DNA of 64,000 nt from Bradyrhizobium sp. 1. GTDB taxonomy: Bacteria; Pseudomonadota; Alphaproteobacteria; Rhizobiales; Xanthobacteraceae. The stretch lies in NCBI RefSeq assembly GCF_023073315.1, contig NZ_JADPJH010000033.1:124001-188000 (forward strand). Reading direction: 5' to 3'. The notes below the pieces were generated by a model that was not told the DNA's origin, made no database searches, and saw only the letters and a program-made list of their open reading frames with translations. Below are positions 1-9,776 of the stretch, one piece after another. The position numbers were made by a program, and so were the translations under genes. Every line of letters starts with the position of its first letter. Position 1 is the stretch's first letter.

Positions 1-1
1 C

Positions 2-970
2 TCGACCAACGCGCCGATCCACATCAACGCGCTGGCGCGCCACATCGGCGTCGAGCTGTCGATCGACGATTGGCAGAAGGTCGGCCACGACGTGCCGCTG
101 CTGGTCAACATGCAGCCGGCCGGCTTCTACCTCGGCGAGGAATTCCACCGCGCCGGCGGCGTTCCGGCCGTGGTGCGCGAGCTGATGAAGCACAAGCGCA
201 TCCACGAGAACGCGGTCACCGTCAACGGCCGCGGCATCGGCGAGAACTGCAAGGATGCGCCCGCACCCGACAACGACGTGATTTATGCCTACGACAAGCC
301 GCTGGTGAAGGACGCCGGATTCCTGGTGCTGAAGGGCAATCTGTTCGACTCCGCGATCATGAAGACCAGCGTGATCTCCAAGGAATTCCGCGACCGCTAT
401 CTCAGCAACCCCAAGGACCTCAACGCGTTTGAAGGCCGCGCCATCGTGTTCGAGGGTCCGGAGGATTATCACGCGCGGATCGATGATGCTTCGCTCGACA
501 TCGACGAGCACTGCGTGCTGTTCGTCCGCGGTACCGGTCCGATCGGCTACCCCGGCGGCGCCGAAGTCGTGAACATGCAGCCGCCGGCAGCCCTGATCAA
601 ACGCGGCATTCACTCCCTCCCCTGCATCGGCGACGGCCGCCAGTCCGGCACCTCGGGCTCTCCGTCAATCCTGAACGCCTCGCCGGAAGCCGCCGCCAAT
701 GGCGGGCTTGCGATCCTCAAGACCGGCGACAAGGTGCGCGTCGACCTCAACAAGGGCAGCGCCAATATCCTGATTTCGGACGACGAGGTGAAGAAGCGTC
801 ACGCCGAGCTGATGGCCGATGGCGGTTTCAAGCATCCGGCGAACCAGACGCCGTGGCAGGAGCTTTATCGCAACACCGTCGGGCAGCAATCGACGGGTGC
901 CTGCATGGAGCTCGCGACGCGCTACCAGAACGTCGCCGGCACGTTTGGTGTGGCGCGGGATAATCACTAG
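2..970 (+). CDS. IlvD/Edd family dehydratase, C-terminal part (5' end outside window)
   Basis: This is the C-terminal ~322 codons of an iron-sulfur dehydratase of the dihydroxy-acid/sugar-acid dehydratase family, which converts a 2,3-dihydroxy acid to a 2-keto-3-deoxy acid. The open frame enters from the left edge. It begins with STNAPIHINALARHIGVEL and later contains GDGRQSGTSGSPSI, both family-conserved blocks. The substrate cannot be read from sequence. Two SDR dehydrogenases follow on the same strand, and this context favours a sugar acid (fuconate, arabinonate or similar) over branched-chain amino acid synthesis; that is inference. Confidence 0.9.
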   Translation, partial: STNAPIHINALARHIGVELSIDDWQKVGHDVPLLVNMQPAGFYLGEEFHRAGGVPAVVRELMKHKRIHENAVTVNGRGIGENCKDAPAPDNDVIYAYDKPLVKDAGFLVLKGNLFDSAIMKTSVISKEFRDRYLSNPKDLNAFEGRAIVFEGPEDYHARIDDASLDIDEHCVLFVRGTGPIGYPGGAEVVNMQPPAALIKRGIHSLPCIGDGRQSGTSGSPSILNASPEAAANGGLAILKTGDKVRVDLNKGSANILISDDEVKKRHAELMADGGFKHPANQTPWQELYRNTVGQQSTGACMELATRYQNVAGTFGVARDNH

Positions 971-979
971 CAGCCACAC

Positions 980-1067
980 CGTCATTGCGAGCGAAGCGAA
1001 GCAATCCAGAGATATCTCCACGGAGACAGTCTGGATTGCTTCGTCGCAAGAGCTCCTCGCAATGACG
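980..1067. repeat. Palindromic intergenic repeat (REP-like)
   Basis: Two nested perfect inverted repeats lie in the gap after the dehydratase. The outer arms CGTCATTGCGAG (980-991) and CTCGCAATGACG (1056-1067) enclose inner arms of 14 bp (997-1010 and 1030-1043). The RNA would fold into one long hairpin. This sequence type is, from memory, dispersed in Bradyrhizobium and Rhodopseudomonas genomes. No second copy was noticed in this window. Confidence 0.8.
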
Positions 1068-1103
1068 TGGGGTTAGCATTGGAACGACATAAAGGAGAAA
1101 AAA

Positions 1104-1835
1104 ATGGCAGACCGCCTCAAGGGAAAACGCGCCGTCATCACGGCTGCCGCGGCCGGCATCGGGCGCGCATGCGCCATCGCATTCGCGCGTGAAGGCGCAA
1201 CCGTCATCGCCACCGACATCAACGAAGCCGGCATCGCGGGCCTGACCAAGGAAGGCATCGCCGAAGTCGCAAAACTCGACGTGCGCAACACCGCCGACGT
1301 CAACGCCTTCGCCAAGCGGATCGGCAAGATCGACATCCTGCTCAACGCGGCGGGATTCGTGCACCACGGCACCATCCTGGAATGCTCGGAAGAGGATTTT
1401 GATTTCTCGTTCGATCTCAACGTCAAGTCGATGCACAGGACCATCAGGGCCTTCCTGCCCGACATGCTCGCGGGCGGTGGCGGCAGCATCGTCAATATCT
1501 CGTCCTGCGCCGCGCTGCGGCCGCCGGCCAACCGTTACGTTTACAGCTCGTCGAAGGCTGCTGTGTCGCTGCTGACCCGCGCAGTCGCGCTCGACTTCAT
1601 CACCAAGGGCATCCGCTGCAACTCGATCTGCCCCGGCACCGTCGAGACGCCGTCGATGCTCGGCCGCGCTGCCGCGCAAGGGCCGCAGGGCAAGGAGATG
1701 TTCGTCTCCCGCCAGAAGATGGGCCGGCTCGGCACCGCCGACGAGATCGCATCCATGGCGGTCTATCTCGGCAGCGACGAGAGCGCCTTCACCACCGGTG
1801 TCGACCTCGTCGTCGACGGCGGCTACATGCTCTGA
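1104..1835 (+). CDS. SDR family NAD(P)-dependent oxidoreductase (DHRS6-like)
   Basis: A 243-aa short-chain dehydrogenase. The cofactor loop is TAAAAGIG (residues 13-20), an alanine-rich variant of TGxxxGxG. Asp38 follows the second strand and suggests NAD rather than NADP. NAAG is at 81-84 and the catalytic pair is Tyr147/Lys151, with Ser133 or Ser134. It resembles the DHRS6/2-keto-3-deoxy-L-fuconate dehydrogenase branch. It starts 134 nt after the dehydratase, beyond the palindromic repeat, with an AAAGGAG ribosome site. It probably oxidises a deoxy-keto or hydroxy acid from the same pathway; substrate is inferred. Confidence 0.85.
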   Translation: MADRLKGKRAVITAAAAGIGRACAIAFAREGATVIATDINEAGIAGLTKEGIAEVAKLDVRNTADVNAFAKRIGKIDILLNAAGFVHHGTILECSEEDFDFSFDLNVKSMHRTIRAFLPDMLAGGGGSIVNISSCAALRPPANRYVYSSSKAAVSLLTRAVALDFITKGIRCNSICPGTVETPSMLGRAAAQGPQGKEMFVSRQKMGRLGTADEIASMAVYLGSDESAFTTGVDLVVDGGYML

Positions 1836-1852
1836 CGCCAGAGGCCCCCAGC

Positions 1853-2599
1853 ATGAACAAGATCGATCTCAACGGCCGCGTCGCTGTCGTCACCGGCGGC
1901 GCGCAGGGCTTTGGCCGCGCCATCACCGAGCGCTTTGTCGCCTCAGGCGCCAAGGTCGCGATCTGGGATTTTGACTCTGGCCTCGCCGAAAAGACCGCAA
2001 AAGAGATCGGCGACAACGTCCGCGTCTTCAAGGTCGACGTCACCGACACCGCAGGCGTCGAGCAGGCCCGCGATGCGACGCTGGCCGCCTTCGGCAAGAT
2101 CGACATCCTCGTCAACAATGCCGGCATCGCCGGGATCAACAAGCCGGTCTGGGAGACCGAGCTGGAGGAATGGCGCAAGGTGCTGCGCATCAACCTTGAC
2201 GGTCCCTTCATCGTCTGCAAGGCCATCGTGCCGACGATGCTCAAGCAGAAATACGGGCGCATCGTGAACATCGCCTCGATCGCCGGCAAGGAGGGCAATC
2301 CCAACGCCTCGCATTATTCGGCCTCCAAGGCCGGCCTGATCGCGCTGACGAAGTCGCTCGGCAAAGAATTGGCCGCACACGACATCCTCGTGAATGCGGT
2401 GACGCCGGCAGCCGCGAAGACCGCGATCTTCGACCAGATGACGCAGCAGCATATCGACTTCATGCTGTCGAAAATTCCCAAGGCACGCTTCGTGCTGGTG
2501 GAAGAGCTCGCCGCAATGGCGGCCTGGCTCGCATCCGAAGACTGCGCGTTTTCGACCGGCGCCGTGTTCGACATCTCGGGCGGACGCGCAACCTATTGA
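1853..2599 (+). CDS. SDR family oxidoreductase (FabG-like)
   Basis: A 248-aa classical SDR with TGGAQGFG at residues 14-21, Asp39 after the second strand (NAD preference), NNAG at 88-91, Ser142 and Tyr155/Lys159. Only 17 nt separate it from the preceding SDR, so the two are co-transcribed. Members of this group include sugar 1-dehydrogenases, so it could supply the first oxidation step ahead of the dehydratase. Assignment beyond SDR is not supported by sequence alone. Confidence 0.85.
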   Translation: MNKIDLNGRVAVVTGGAQGFGRAITERFVASGAKVAIWDFDSGLAEKTAKEIGDNVRVFKVDVTDTAGVEQARDATLAAFGKIDILVNNAGIAGINKPVWETELEEWRKVLRINLDGPFIVCKAIVPTMLKQKYGRIVNIASIAGKEGNPNASHYSASKAGLIALTKSLGKELAAHDILVNAVTPAAAKTAIFDQMTQQHIDFMLSKIPKARFVLVEELAAMAAWLASEDCAFSTGAVFDISGGRATY

Positions 2600-2606
2600 G
2601 GCGGCC

Positions 2607-2999
2607 ATGATCCGGGAAGGTGGATGCCTGTGCGGCGCGGTGCGGTTCAAGGCGGAAGGCGAGCCGCTCAACGTGCGCATCTGCCATTGCCGCATCTGCC
2701 AGAAGGCGATGGGCTCGCCCTATTTTGCTCGCGCGCAGTTTGACCAGCGTGCACTGACTGTCGAGGGCGACACCGAGCGCTATGCCTCGTCCGAGAACAT
2801 CGACCGCGTGTTCTGCAAGCGCTGCGGCACGCGCCTGTTCTCCTGGCGGCGCAACGGCACGCTGGCGGGCGTCTCGCTCACGACCTTCGACGACCGCAAC
2901 GCCTTTGCGCCGACCGAGCACATCTGGGTCTCGGAGAAGCTGGCGTGGCTGAAACTCGAAGACGGCCTGACGCAATATCCGGGGACGATTCCGGCATAG
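2607..2999 (+). CDS. GFA family zinc-binding protein
   Basis: A 130-aa protein with the glutathione-dependent formaldehyde-activating (GFA) fold. The zinc ligands are visible: Cys7-x-Cys9, Cys26-x-Cys28-x2-Cys31 and Cys70-x2-Cys73. True Gfa catalyses formation of S-hydroxymethylglutathione, but most GFA-family proteins have unknown substrates. It starts 7 nt after the second SDR, so it is the last gene of that operon; its link to sugar-acid oxidation is unclear. Confidence 0.85.
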   Translation: MIREGGCLCGAVRFKAEGEPLNVRICHCRICQKAMGSPYFARAQFDQRALTVEGDTERYASSENIDRVFCKRCGTRLFSWRRNGTLAGVSLTTFDDRNAFAPTEHIWVSEKLAWLKLEDGLTQYPGTIPA

Positions 3000-3158
3000 A
3001 TCCGGTCCTGTATAAATTTGCACGGCGGCGCGCTGGGGCGATTTCCTTGCAACGTAGTATTTCGGAACCCGCGACCCTATCTTGAGCTGACGGGTTGCCC
3101 CCACCACCGGATCGGCCGGGTTGGCTGCAAGGCCGCAAGCGAACCGGGACGGACGAGC

Positions 3159-3839
3159 GTGAACGTTTCCCTTTATGAACTCTCCGTGTGGGTGCTGCCG
3201 CTGGTGCTCGCGATCACTTTTCACGAGGCCGCGCACGCCTTTGTCGCGGACCGCCTCGGTGACAACACGGCCGCTCAGCTCGGCCGGGTCAGCTTCAACC
3301 CGCTGCGCCACATCGATCCGTTCGGCACCGTGATCCTGCCGGCGATGCTGCTGTTCGCGCATTCGCCGTTCCTGTTCGGCTACGCCAAGCCGGTGCCGGT
3401 GAATTTCCGCAAGCTCAACAACCCCAGGCTCGACATGGTCTGGGTGGCGCTGGCCGGGCCCGCCACCAACATCCTGCTGGCGCTCGCGGCGGCCCTCGCC
3501 CTGCACGCCCTGCCCTTGGCACCGGCCGGCTCGGCGCAGTGGATCTTCGACAACCTCAAGAATGCGCTGCTGATCAACGCGGTCCTGGCGGTGTTCAACA
3601 TGATGCCGATCCCGCCGCTCGACGGCGGGCGCGTCGCGGTCGGGCTGCTGCCGCGGCCGCTCGCCCTGCCGCTGGCCCGGCTCGAGCCGTACGGGATGCT
3701 GATCCTGATCGGCCTGTTGATCCTGCTGCCGCTCGCGGGCTCGCAGTTAGGTCTAAATCTTGATGTTATTTCAGCAATACTGCGAACGTTGACCGGTTAT
3801 GTGATTCAGGCTGTTCTCTTTCTGACCGGCAATGCGTAG
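3159..3839 (+). CDS. Site-2 protease family (M50) membrane metalloprotease
   Basis: A 226-aa polytopic membrane protein of the rhomboid-unrelated S2P group. It carries the zinc motif HEAAH (residues 22-26) in the first membrane segment and NMMPIPPLDGGR near 147-158, whose Asp155 is the third ligand. The frame is open further upstream to 3018, but GTG at 3159 is chosen: it has GGGACGG just upstream and begins at the usual family N-terminus. It lacks PDZ domains, as in the short bacterial subgroup of unknown substrate. Confidence 0.85.
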   Translation: MNVSLYELSVWVLPLVLAITFHEAAHAFVADRLGDNTAAQLGRVSFNPLRHIDPFGTVILPAMLLFAHSPFLFGYAKPVPVNFRKLNNPRLDMVWVALAGPATNILLALAAALALHALPLAPAGSAQWIFDNLKNALLINAVLAVFNMMPIPPLDGGRVAVGLLPRPLALPLARLEPYGMLILIGLLILLPLAGSQLGLNLDVISAILRTLTGYVIQAVLFLTGNA

Positions 3840-4325
3840 TTGATCAGAACACCCGAATACAAAGCCGAAGGGCCAGAGGCCGACTTGGTCAAAGCTGCCG
3901 ATATGCTGATCGCGCGACGCGCGGATACCCGTGCCCGCGCCGATTTTGCCACCTGGAAGATGATGGCCAAGCTCAACGGCTCGTCTGCGCTGCCTCCGGA
4001 GGCCCAGGAATTCCTCGCGAGCTACAAGAACCTGCTGGCGCAGATGAGCGAGGGCGCGGCCACCGAGGCCACCATCGGCGCGATCTACAAGGCCTATTAT
4101 GCCGAAATGGGCGGCGCGGGAACCCCGCCGGACGTCCGCACCCGCGCGGCTGAGCCGGCAGCGGACAATGTTACCGCCTTCCGCCGCCCGGAATCGAAGC
4201 CGAAAAAAACTGGCTTCTTCGGGAAGATGTCATCCGGCGGAACCCAGCCACGGCCACTCCCGGTGGCACTGATCTTCGCCTGCCTGGTCGTGGTCTATGT
4301 CGGGATCCGGCTTTACTGGCGCTGA
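3840..4325 (+). CDS. Hypothetical protein with C-terminal membrane anchor
   Basis: A 161-aa protein I do not recognise. The likely start is TTG directly after the stop of the protease gene, implying translational coupling; a later ATG (codon 22) is possible. The first ~100 residues are helical and charged, followed by a Pro/Lys-rich linker, then one hydrophobic segment (PVALIFACLVVVYVGIRLYW) at the very end. This is a tail-anchored layout. Its last 13 nt overlap the end of the convergent tonB gene. Confidence 0.65.
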   Translation: MIRTPEYKAEGPEADLVKAADMLIARRADTRARADFATWKMMAKLNGSSALPPEAQEFLASYKNLLAQMSEGAATEATIGAIYKAYYAEMGGAGTPPDVRTRAAEPAADNVTAFRRPESKPKKTGFFGKMSSGGTQPRPLPVALIFACLVVVYVGIRLYWR

Positions 4326-5143
4326 GCCGACTTCTTCTTTTTCTTCTCCTCCGACGGAGGCTTGAAGACGATCTCGACCGTGCGCTCGATCCGATCCTCG
4401 GTCAGCCCGGCCGGCGGCTGCGGGAACGGGTCGGACTTGCGGACCATGGCGATCGCGGCGGCATCGTAGGCCTTATCCCCTGACGACGTCGCGATATCGA
4501 CCGACAGCACGTTGCCCCTCCGATTGAGCGCAAAGCTCACCTTGGCCGTCTCGTTGTGAGGGTCCTTGCCCTCCGGATTGACCTTGTGCGCCGAAAGATG
4601 CGCGCTGACCTTGCGGTTCCAGTCGGCGGTCAGCTTCAAAAGGTCCTTGCCGATGCCGAGCACCGGCGCCATGGCCTTCTCGCCCTCGCGCGTGGCATCC
4701 TCAAAAGTCTGCCGTTCCATCGCAACCGACTTCTGCGATGCCTCCATGGCCGGCGTCTCGACGGCGGCGATCTTCGGATCCTCGTCCTGCTCCTTCTTCG
4801 CCTTGTTCTCGGTGACGAGGCGATCGGCTTCCTCGACCTGTTGCGGCCGGTCCTGCGGCAGGTCCGTCTCTTTGACCTCAGCCTTCTGCTCGGGCATCTC
4901 CGGGCGCTCTTCCTGCTCCTCGGAATCCTGGGGCCCAGGCGCCCTGTCGGACTCCTGAGCCGGCGGCGACGTCATCTCGACCGCGAACTCCGCTCCCGCA
5001 GCGCCCAGCCCTTCGTCGCCATCGTTGGCCTGCAGCTTGGCGAGTGCGAGCGCAGCGCCCCCGACATGGAGGACGATGGCCGCCATAGCCGCCAGGATCC
5101 AAAGCCGCCGGGATGATCTGGGTTCGAGCTCGAGGTCGGACAT
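4313..5143 (-). CDS. tonB: TonB-like energy transducer
   Basis: A 276-aa inner-membrane-anchored periplasmic protein that passes proton-motive energy from ExbB/ExbD to outer-membrane receptors. One membrane segment is at about residues 14-34. A long Glu/Pro/Lys-rich spacer follows (about 60-150), then a C-terminal TonB domain with SGDKAYDAAAIAMVRKSDPF and PQPPAG. It is last in the operon receptor-hydroxylase-exbB-exbD-tonB, 9 nt after exbD, so it is presumably dedicated to that receptor. Confidence 0.85.
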   Translation of the reverse strand: MSDLELEPRSSRRLWILAAMAAIVLHVGGAALALAKLQANDGDEGLGAAGAEFAVEMTSPPAQESDRAPGPQDSEEQEERPEMPEQKAEVKETDLPQDRPQQVEEADRLVTENKAKKEQDEDPKIAAVETPAMEASQKSVAMERQTFEDATREGEKAMAPVLGIGKDLLKLTADWNRKVSAHLSAHKVNPEGKDPHNETAKVSFALNRRGNVLSVDIATSSGDKAYDAAAIAMVRKSDPFPQPPAGLTEDRIERTVEIVFKPPSEEKKKKKSAQRQ

Positions 5144-5152
5144 GACAAGTCT

Positions 5153-5617
5153 CTAAGGCTGGGGAGTGCCCGCGGCAGGCGCTCCAGCCGCCGTGGGAGG
5201 CCCCTCAAGCGCAACCAGCTTCACCTTCGTGTAGCCGCCGGAGCGCAATAGCTCCATGACGCCCATCAGCTCGCCGTAAGGAACGGACCGATCAGCACGC
5301 AGGAAGACATACTTGTCCTTGCTCATGTCGGACATCGAGTCGAGGGTCGCGATCAGTTCGGCCCGGTTAACGGAATCCTCGCCGATCGCAAGCGCCATGT
5401 CACTCTTGATGCTGAGATAGGTCGGCTTGTCCGGCTTCTTCTGCGGCATCGCGCTCGACGTTGGCAGATCGATCGGCAGGTCGACGGTAGACAGCGGAGC
5501 TGCGACCATGAAGATGATCAGCAGCACCAGGATGACGTCGATGAACGGCGTGACGTTGATGTCATGCGTTTCCGAGAAATCGTCGTCGTCATCGTTGTCC
5601 GTGAGCGAAACGGCCAT
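5153..5617 (-). CDS. exbD: Biopolymer transport protein ExbD
   Basis: A 154-aa ExbD. It has a short acidic cytoplasmic N-terminus (DNDDDDDFSE), one membrane helix with the conserved proton-path aspartate in NVTPFIDVILVLLIIFMVAA, and a periplasmic domain ending in a Pro/Ala-rich tail. It lies 3 nt after exbB and 9 nt before tonB. With ExbB it forms the inner-membrane motor that energises TonB. Confidence 0.93.
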   Translation of the reverse strand: MAVSLTDNDDDDDFSETHDINVTPFIDVILVLLIIFMVAAPLSTVDLPIDLPTSSAMPQKKPDKPTYLSIKSDMALAIGEDSVNRAELIATLDSMSDMSKDKYVFLRADRSVPYGELMGVMELLRSGGYTKVKLVALEGPPTAAGAPAAGTPQP

Positions 5618-5620
5618 GGG

Positions 5621-6558
<938 letters not shown>

Positions 6559-6562
<4 letters not shown>

Positions 6563-7248
6563 ACTTCGGCCCAGTAGCGAATGAGGTTGTGATAGATACC
6601 CGTCAATTTGACCGTTTCGGGATCGTCACGCCCGAGCCGTCCCACCAGCGCCTGTATCGCGGTGTCGAGGTCAAAGATCATGCTCCGGGCTTGATCGTCC
6701 CGTATCATGCTCTGAAGCCAGAAGAAAGACGCAACCCGTACTCCCCGGGTCACCGGCGTGACGAGATGCAGGCTGGTCGAGGGATAGAGCACGCAGTCCC
6801 CTGCTTGCAACTTGACTTCGTGCGAACCGTAGGTGTCCTCGATCACAAGTTCGCCACCGTCATATTCCTCGGGCTCGCTGAGGAACAGGGTGACCGACAG
6901 ATCCGTGCGGATGCGAAGGCCGGTCAGGCGGTCGCCGCGGATGGCATTGTCGACGTGCAGGCCGAAATGATGGCCGCTGTTCGCCGCATAGCGGTTGAAC
7001 AGCGGCGGAAAGATCTGGAGCGGGATCGCCGCCGCCAGGAACCGCGGGTTCGCCGTCAACGCCGAGATGATGCGGTTGCCGAGCTTGCGCGCGACCTCGC
7101 TATCCGGCGGCAACTGCTCGTTGCGCTTGACCATTGCTGACTGCGCGCCCGCGGTGGAACGGCCGTCTTCCCATTCGCTGGCGTCCATAATGCGGCGGAA
7201 CTCCGCCACATCTTCCTTGCTGAGAACGCCAGGCAGACACGTCAACAT
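6559..7248 (-). CDS. Fe(II)/2-oxoglutarate-dependent PKHD-type hydroxylase (PiuC/YbiX-like)
   Basis: A 229-aa dioxygenase of the PiuC/YbiX group, usually found beside siderophore receptors. The iron ligands are His98-x-Asp100 and His161, with Arg171 for 2-oxoglutarate. The ATG at 7248 is chosen although the frame extends upstream: it gives the standard N-terminus MLTCLPGVLS and sits 2 nt after the receptor stop codon. Its exact substrate is unknown in the family. Placement between receptor and exbB ties it to use of the imported ferric siderophore. Confidence 0.88.
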
Positions 7249-7250
7249 GT

Positions 7251-9677
7251 TCAGAACTTCGCCGTCGTCACGATGTAGAACGCCCTGCCCGGCGCGACCG
7301 CCACGAACGGCGCCGCACTGCGATAGAGCGTGTCGTAGTAGAGCTTGTTGGTGAGGTTCTGCGCATAGAACTTCATGGTCCAGTTCTTGTCGATCTTCTT
7401 CTCGACGAACGCATCGAAGCGCCAGTAGCTCGGGATCAGCGTGCCGGTGTTGGCGCCGAAGGTGCCGCCATAGACCTTGGAGCGGAACACCGCCTGGCCG
7501 CCGACCTCCCAATCGCCGTCGAACTTGTACTTGGTCAAAAGGCTGAACGACTGGTGAGCGACGTTGGCGAGCTGCAAGCCGACATTGCCCGGGATGTTGC
7601 TCTTGGTCACCTTCGAGTCCATCAGCACGATGCCGCCAAAGATGCTCCAGCGGTCGGTCAGCTTGCCGCTGGCCTCGATGTCGATACCCTGGATCTGGTA
7701 CGCTGCACCCGACGTCAGCGTTGTTCCGACAGTCTCACGCGCATTGTCCTTGGTGGTCCGGAACAGCGCGCCGCTCACCAGCAGGTGACGGTCGAACAAT
7801 TCCCATTTGGTGCCGACTTCCGCCGCCTTGTTCTTCTCGGGTCCGAGGATCGTGGTGTTTGTCGGCGAGTTCGAGCCATAGTCAGCGCCGGTTGCATCGA
7901 GCTCGGAGCCGAACGGATTGGTCGATGTCGCATAGGCCGCATAGAGGCTGCCGATCGGAACGGGCTTGTAGACGATGCCGGCGTTGTAGTTGACGAAGTC
8001 CGAGTCGACGCTGCTCGAAGCCGCGGCAATCGACGATTTCAGCTTATAGCTGTCCCACCGCACGCCGCCGTTCAAGATGATGGTGTCTTCCCAGTTCGCG
8101 GTGTCCATCGCGTAGACGGCGCCACTGTCGACGTTGTAGCGGGTCGGATCGCCGGTCAGCACGGGGTTGAACGGGCCGGGGCTGTAGGTGTAGCCGGGCG
8201 AGTACATGTTCTGGAGGGGCAGAGCTCCACTGCTGCTGAATCCCGATCCAAACGCCTCCGACGCAAGCCCGTTGTAGCGGCCGATTCCGATGCGCTCGTT
8301 CGAGACCTCGAGCCCGGTCACCGCCGTGTGCTTGACCGATCCGGTGTTGAACTTGAACGTGGCGTCTTCCTGGTTGGCGATGACGTCGACCCACTGATTG
8401 CGGCTCTGCGCGCTCGCGGTGATCGTCCACTTGGTCGGATCGGGGTCGGTCGTGATGGGCGACTGCGGCAACGTCCCGATGTATTCCAGCGTCGACTGCT
8501 CCATGCGAGTCCGGCTGGTCAGGGTGATGTTGTTGGTCGGCTTATATTCTGCCGTCAGCGTGCCGAAATCCTGCCGCGCGGTCTGGAAGTCGCGATTGAG
8601 GAGTCCGTACCAGGTCCCACGCGGAATGCCTGCTTCAGTGGCCGGCGCGTTGCCCTGCTTGTAGTAGGGCACACCGAAATCCGGGTAGCCGCTGAGGTCG
8701 GTGTGGACGTAGTTCGTGGTGATCTTGAAGTCGTTGGTTGGGGCATATTTGGTCGAGATGAAGGTGCCCCATCGATTGTCGGTCACGTAGTTGCGACCGG
8801 CGACATTGGCGTCCTGGAACAGGCCGCCGACGCGCACCGAGAAGGTCGGGTCGATGACCTGGTTGACGTCGATCGTGACGCGCTTGGTCATGTCGGTGCC
8901 GAAGGTGGTCTCGGCGTTCTGGAAGTTACGATCGGTCGCCTGTTTGGTGACGATGTTGATGGCGCCGCCCGCAGTACCGCGGCCCGCATAGGACGAGGCC
9001 GGGCCGCGCAGGATCTCGAGCTGCTCGGTGAAGAAGTTCTCGCGGATGGACACCGCGGGATCGCGGATGCCGTCGATGAAGACGTCGTTGCGCGCATCGA
9101 AGCCGCGGATGAAAAAGCGGTCGCCGAACGCATTGCCGCCTTCGCCCGAGCCGAGCGTCACGCCGGCAGTCGAGCGCCCAACCTCCCTCAGTGACGTGGC
9201 GTTCTTGTCGTCCAGCACTTCCTTGCTGAGCACAGTGATAGTCTTCGGCGTGTTCAGAAGTGGCTCAGGAAACTTGCCCGAGGCCTGGACACGGTCGATC
9301 TTGTAGGGCGCCGCCGGATCGGCATAGGGATTGCCGTCGGGGGCACCCGACGGCGTGGCGGGAGCAGCCTGCTGCGCCGCCTGCTGGCGCTGCGCGGCGC
9401 GGCGAAGCGCGTTGCGCGCGCGGACCTGATCCGCCGTGGGCTTGGAAGCCGTCGGACGTGGACGCGCGACGGGAGCATCGACCGTCACCGGCGGCAGGTT
9501 CGACTGCTGAGCCTCTGCACCGCTCGACACCGACGCCACCGCGATCAGGCTCGCGACGGCCGAGACCTTCCTGCCGGAAATGCCCGCGGACTTCTCGTCC
9601 ACCGGATTGAACGCTGCCACCGCACGCAACGACTTCGGTGCGACCACCTGCCCCATTACACCACGCCCCATCTTCAT
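7251..9677 (-). CDS. TonB-dependent siderophore receptor (Fiu-like)
   Basis: An 808-aa outer-membrane receptor with an export signal ending near SSGAEAQ (about residue 57). A Pro/Arg/Gln-rich linker follows, then a plug domain (about 130-270, with LRGPASSYAGRGTAGGAIN), and a beta-barrel ending ...AFYIVTTAKF with the terminal Phe required for insertion. Plug sequence and hydroxylase neighbour resemble catecholate receptors of the Fiu type; the ligand itself is inferred. It is first in the operon, preceded by a leader hairpin and three sites resembling iron control elements. Confidence 0.92.
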   Translation of the reverse strand: MKMGRGVMGQVVAPKSLRAVAAFNPVDEKSAGISGRKVSAVASLIAVASVSSGAEAQQSNLPPVTVDAPVARPRPTASKPTADQVRARNALRRAAQRQQAAQQAAPATPSGAPDGNPYADPAAPYKIDRVQASGKFPEPLLNTPKTITVLSKEVLDDKNATSLREVGRSTAGVTLGSGEGGNAFGDRFFIRGFDARNDVFIDGIRDPAVSIRENFFTEQLEILRGPASSYAGRGTAGGAINIVTKQATDRNFQNAETTFGTDMTKRVTIDVNQVIDPTFSVRVGGLFQDANVAGRNYVTDNRWGTFISTKYAPTNDFKITTNYVHTDLSGYPDFGVPYYKQGNAPATEAGIPRGTWYGLLNRDFQTARQDFGTLTAEYKPTNNITLTSRTRMEQSTLEYIGTLPQSPITTDPDPTKWTITASAQSRNQWVDVIANQEDATFKFNTGSVKHTAVTGLEVSNERIGIGRYNGLASEAFGSGFSSSGALPLQNMYSPGYTYSPGPFNPVLTGDPTRYNVDSGAVYAMDTANWEDTIILNGGVRWDSYKLKSSIAAASSSVDSDFVNYNAGIVYKPVPIGSLYAAYATSTNPFGSELDATGADYGSNSPTNTTILGPEKNKAAEVGTKWELFDRHLLVSGALFRTTKDNARETVGTTLTSGAAYQIQGIDIEASGKLTDRWSIFGGIVLMDSKVTKSNIPGNVGLQLANVAHQSFSLLTKYKFDGDWEVGGQAVFRSKVYGGTFGANTGTLIPSYWRFDAFVEKKIDKNWTMKFYAQNLTNKLYYDTLYRSAAPFVAVAPGRAFYIVTTAKF

Positions 9678-9679
9678 GT

Positions 9680-9703
9680 TCGCTCATTCACTTCGATGAG
9701 CGA
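9680..9703 (-). promoter_or_regulatory. Leader hairpin covering the ribosome site of the receptor gene
   Basis: On the mRNA strand TCGCTCAT (9703-9696) pairs perfectly with ATGAGCGA (9687-9680) around an 8-nt loop. The 3' arm holds the only Shine-Dalgarno-like bases (GAGCGA) and ends 2 nt before the ATG at 9677. It could limit translation unless opened. The pairing is seen; a regulatory role is inference. Confidence 0.5.
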
Positions 9704-9776
9704 TTAGGCTGTTGGTATCGGTGGCAAAATAGTGGGTCAATGCGGGCAAGCCGCGAGAACGCTTGAATAAGTCCAG

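Noticed and set aside
7554..9194. 546-aa open frame on the plus strand opposite the receptor gene
   Set aside because: It is an Arg/Val/Asp-rich antisense frame of a GC-rich gene, with no domain; the TonB receptor on the other strand is unambiguous.
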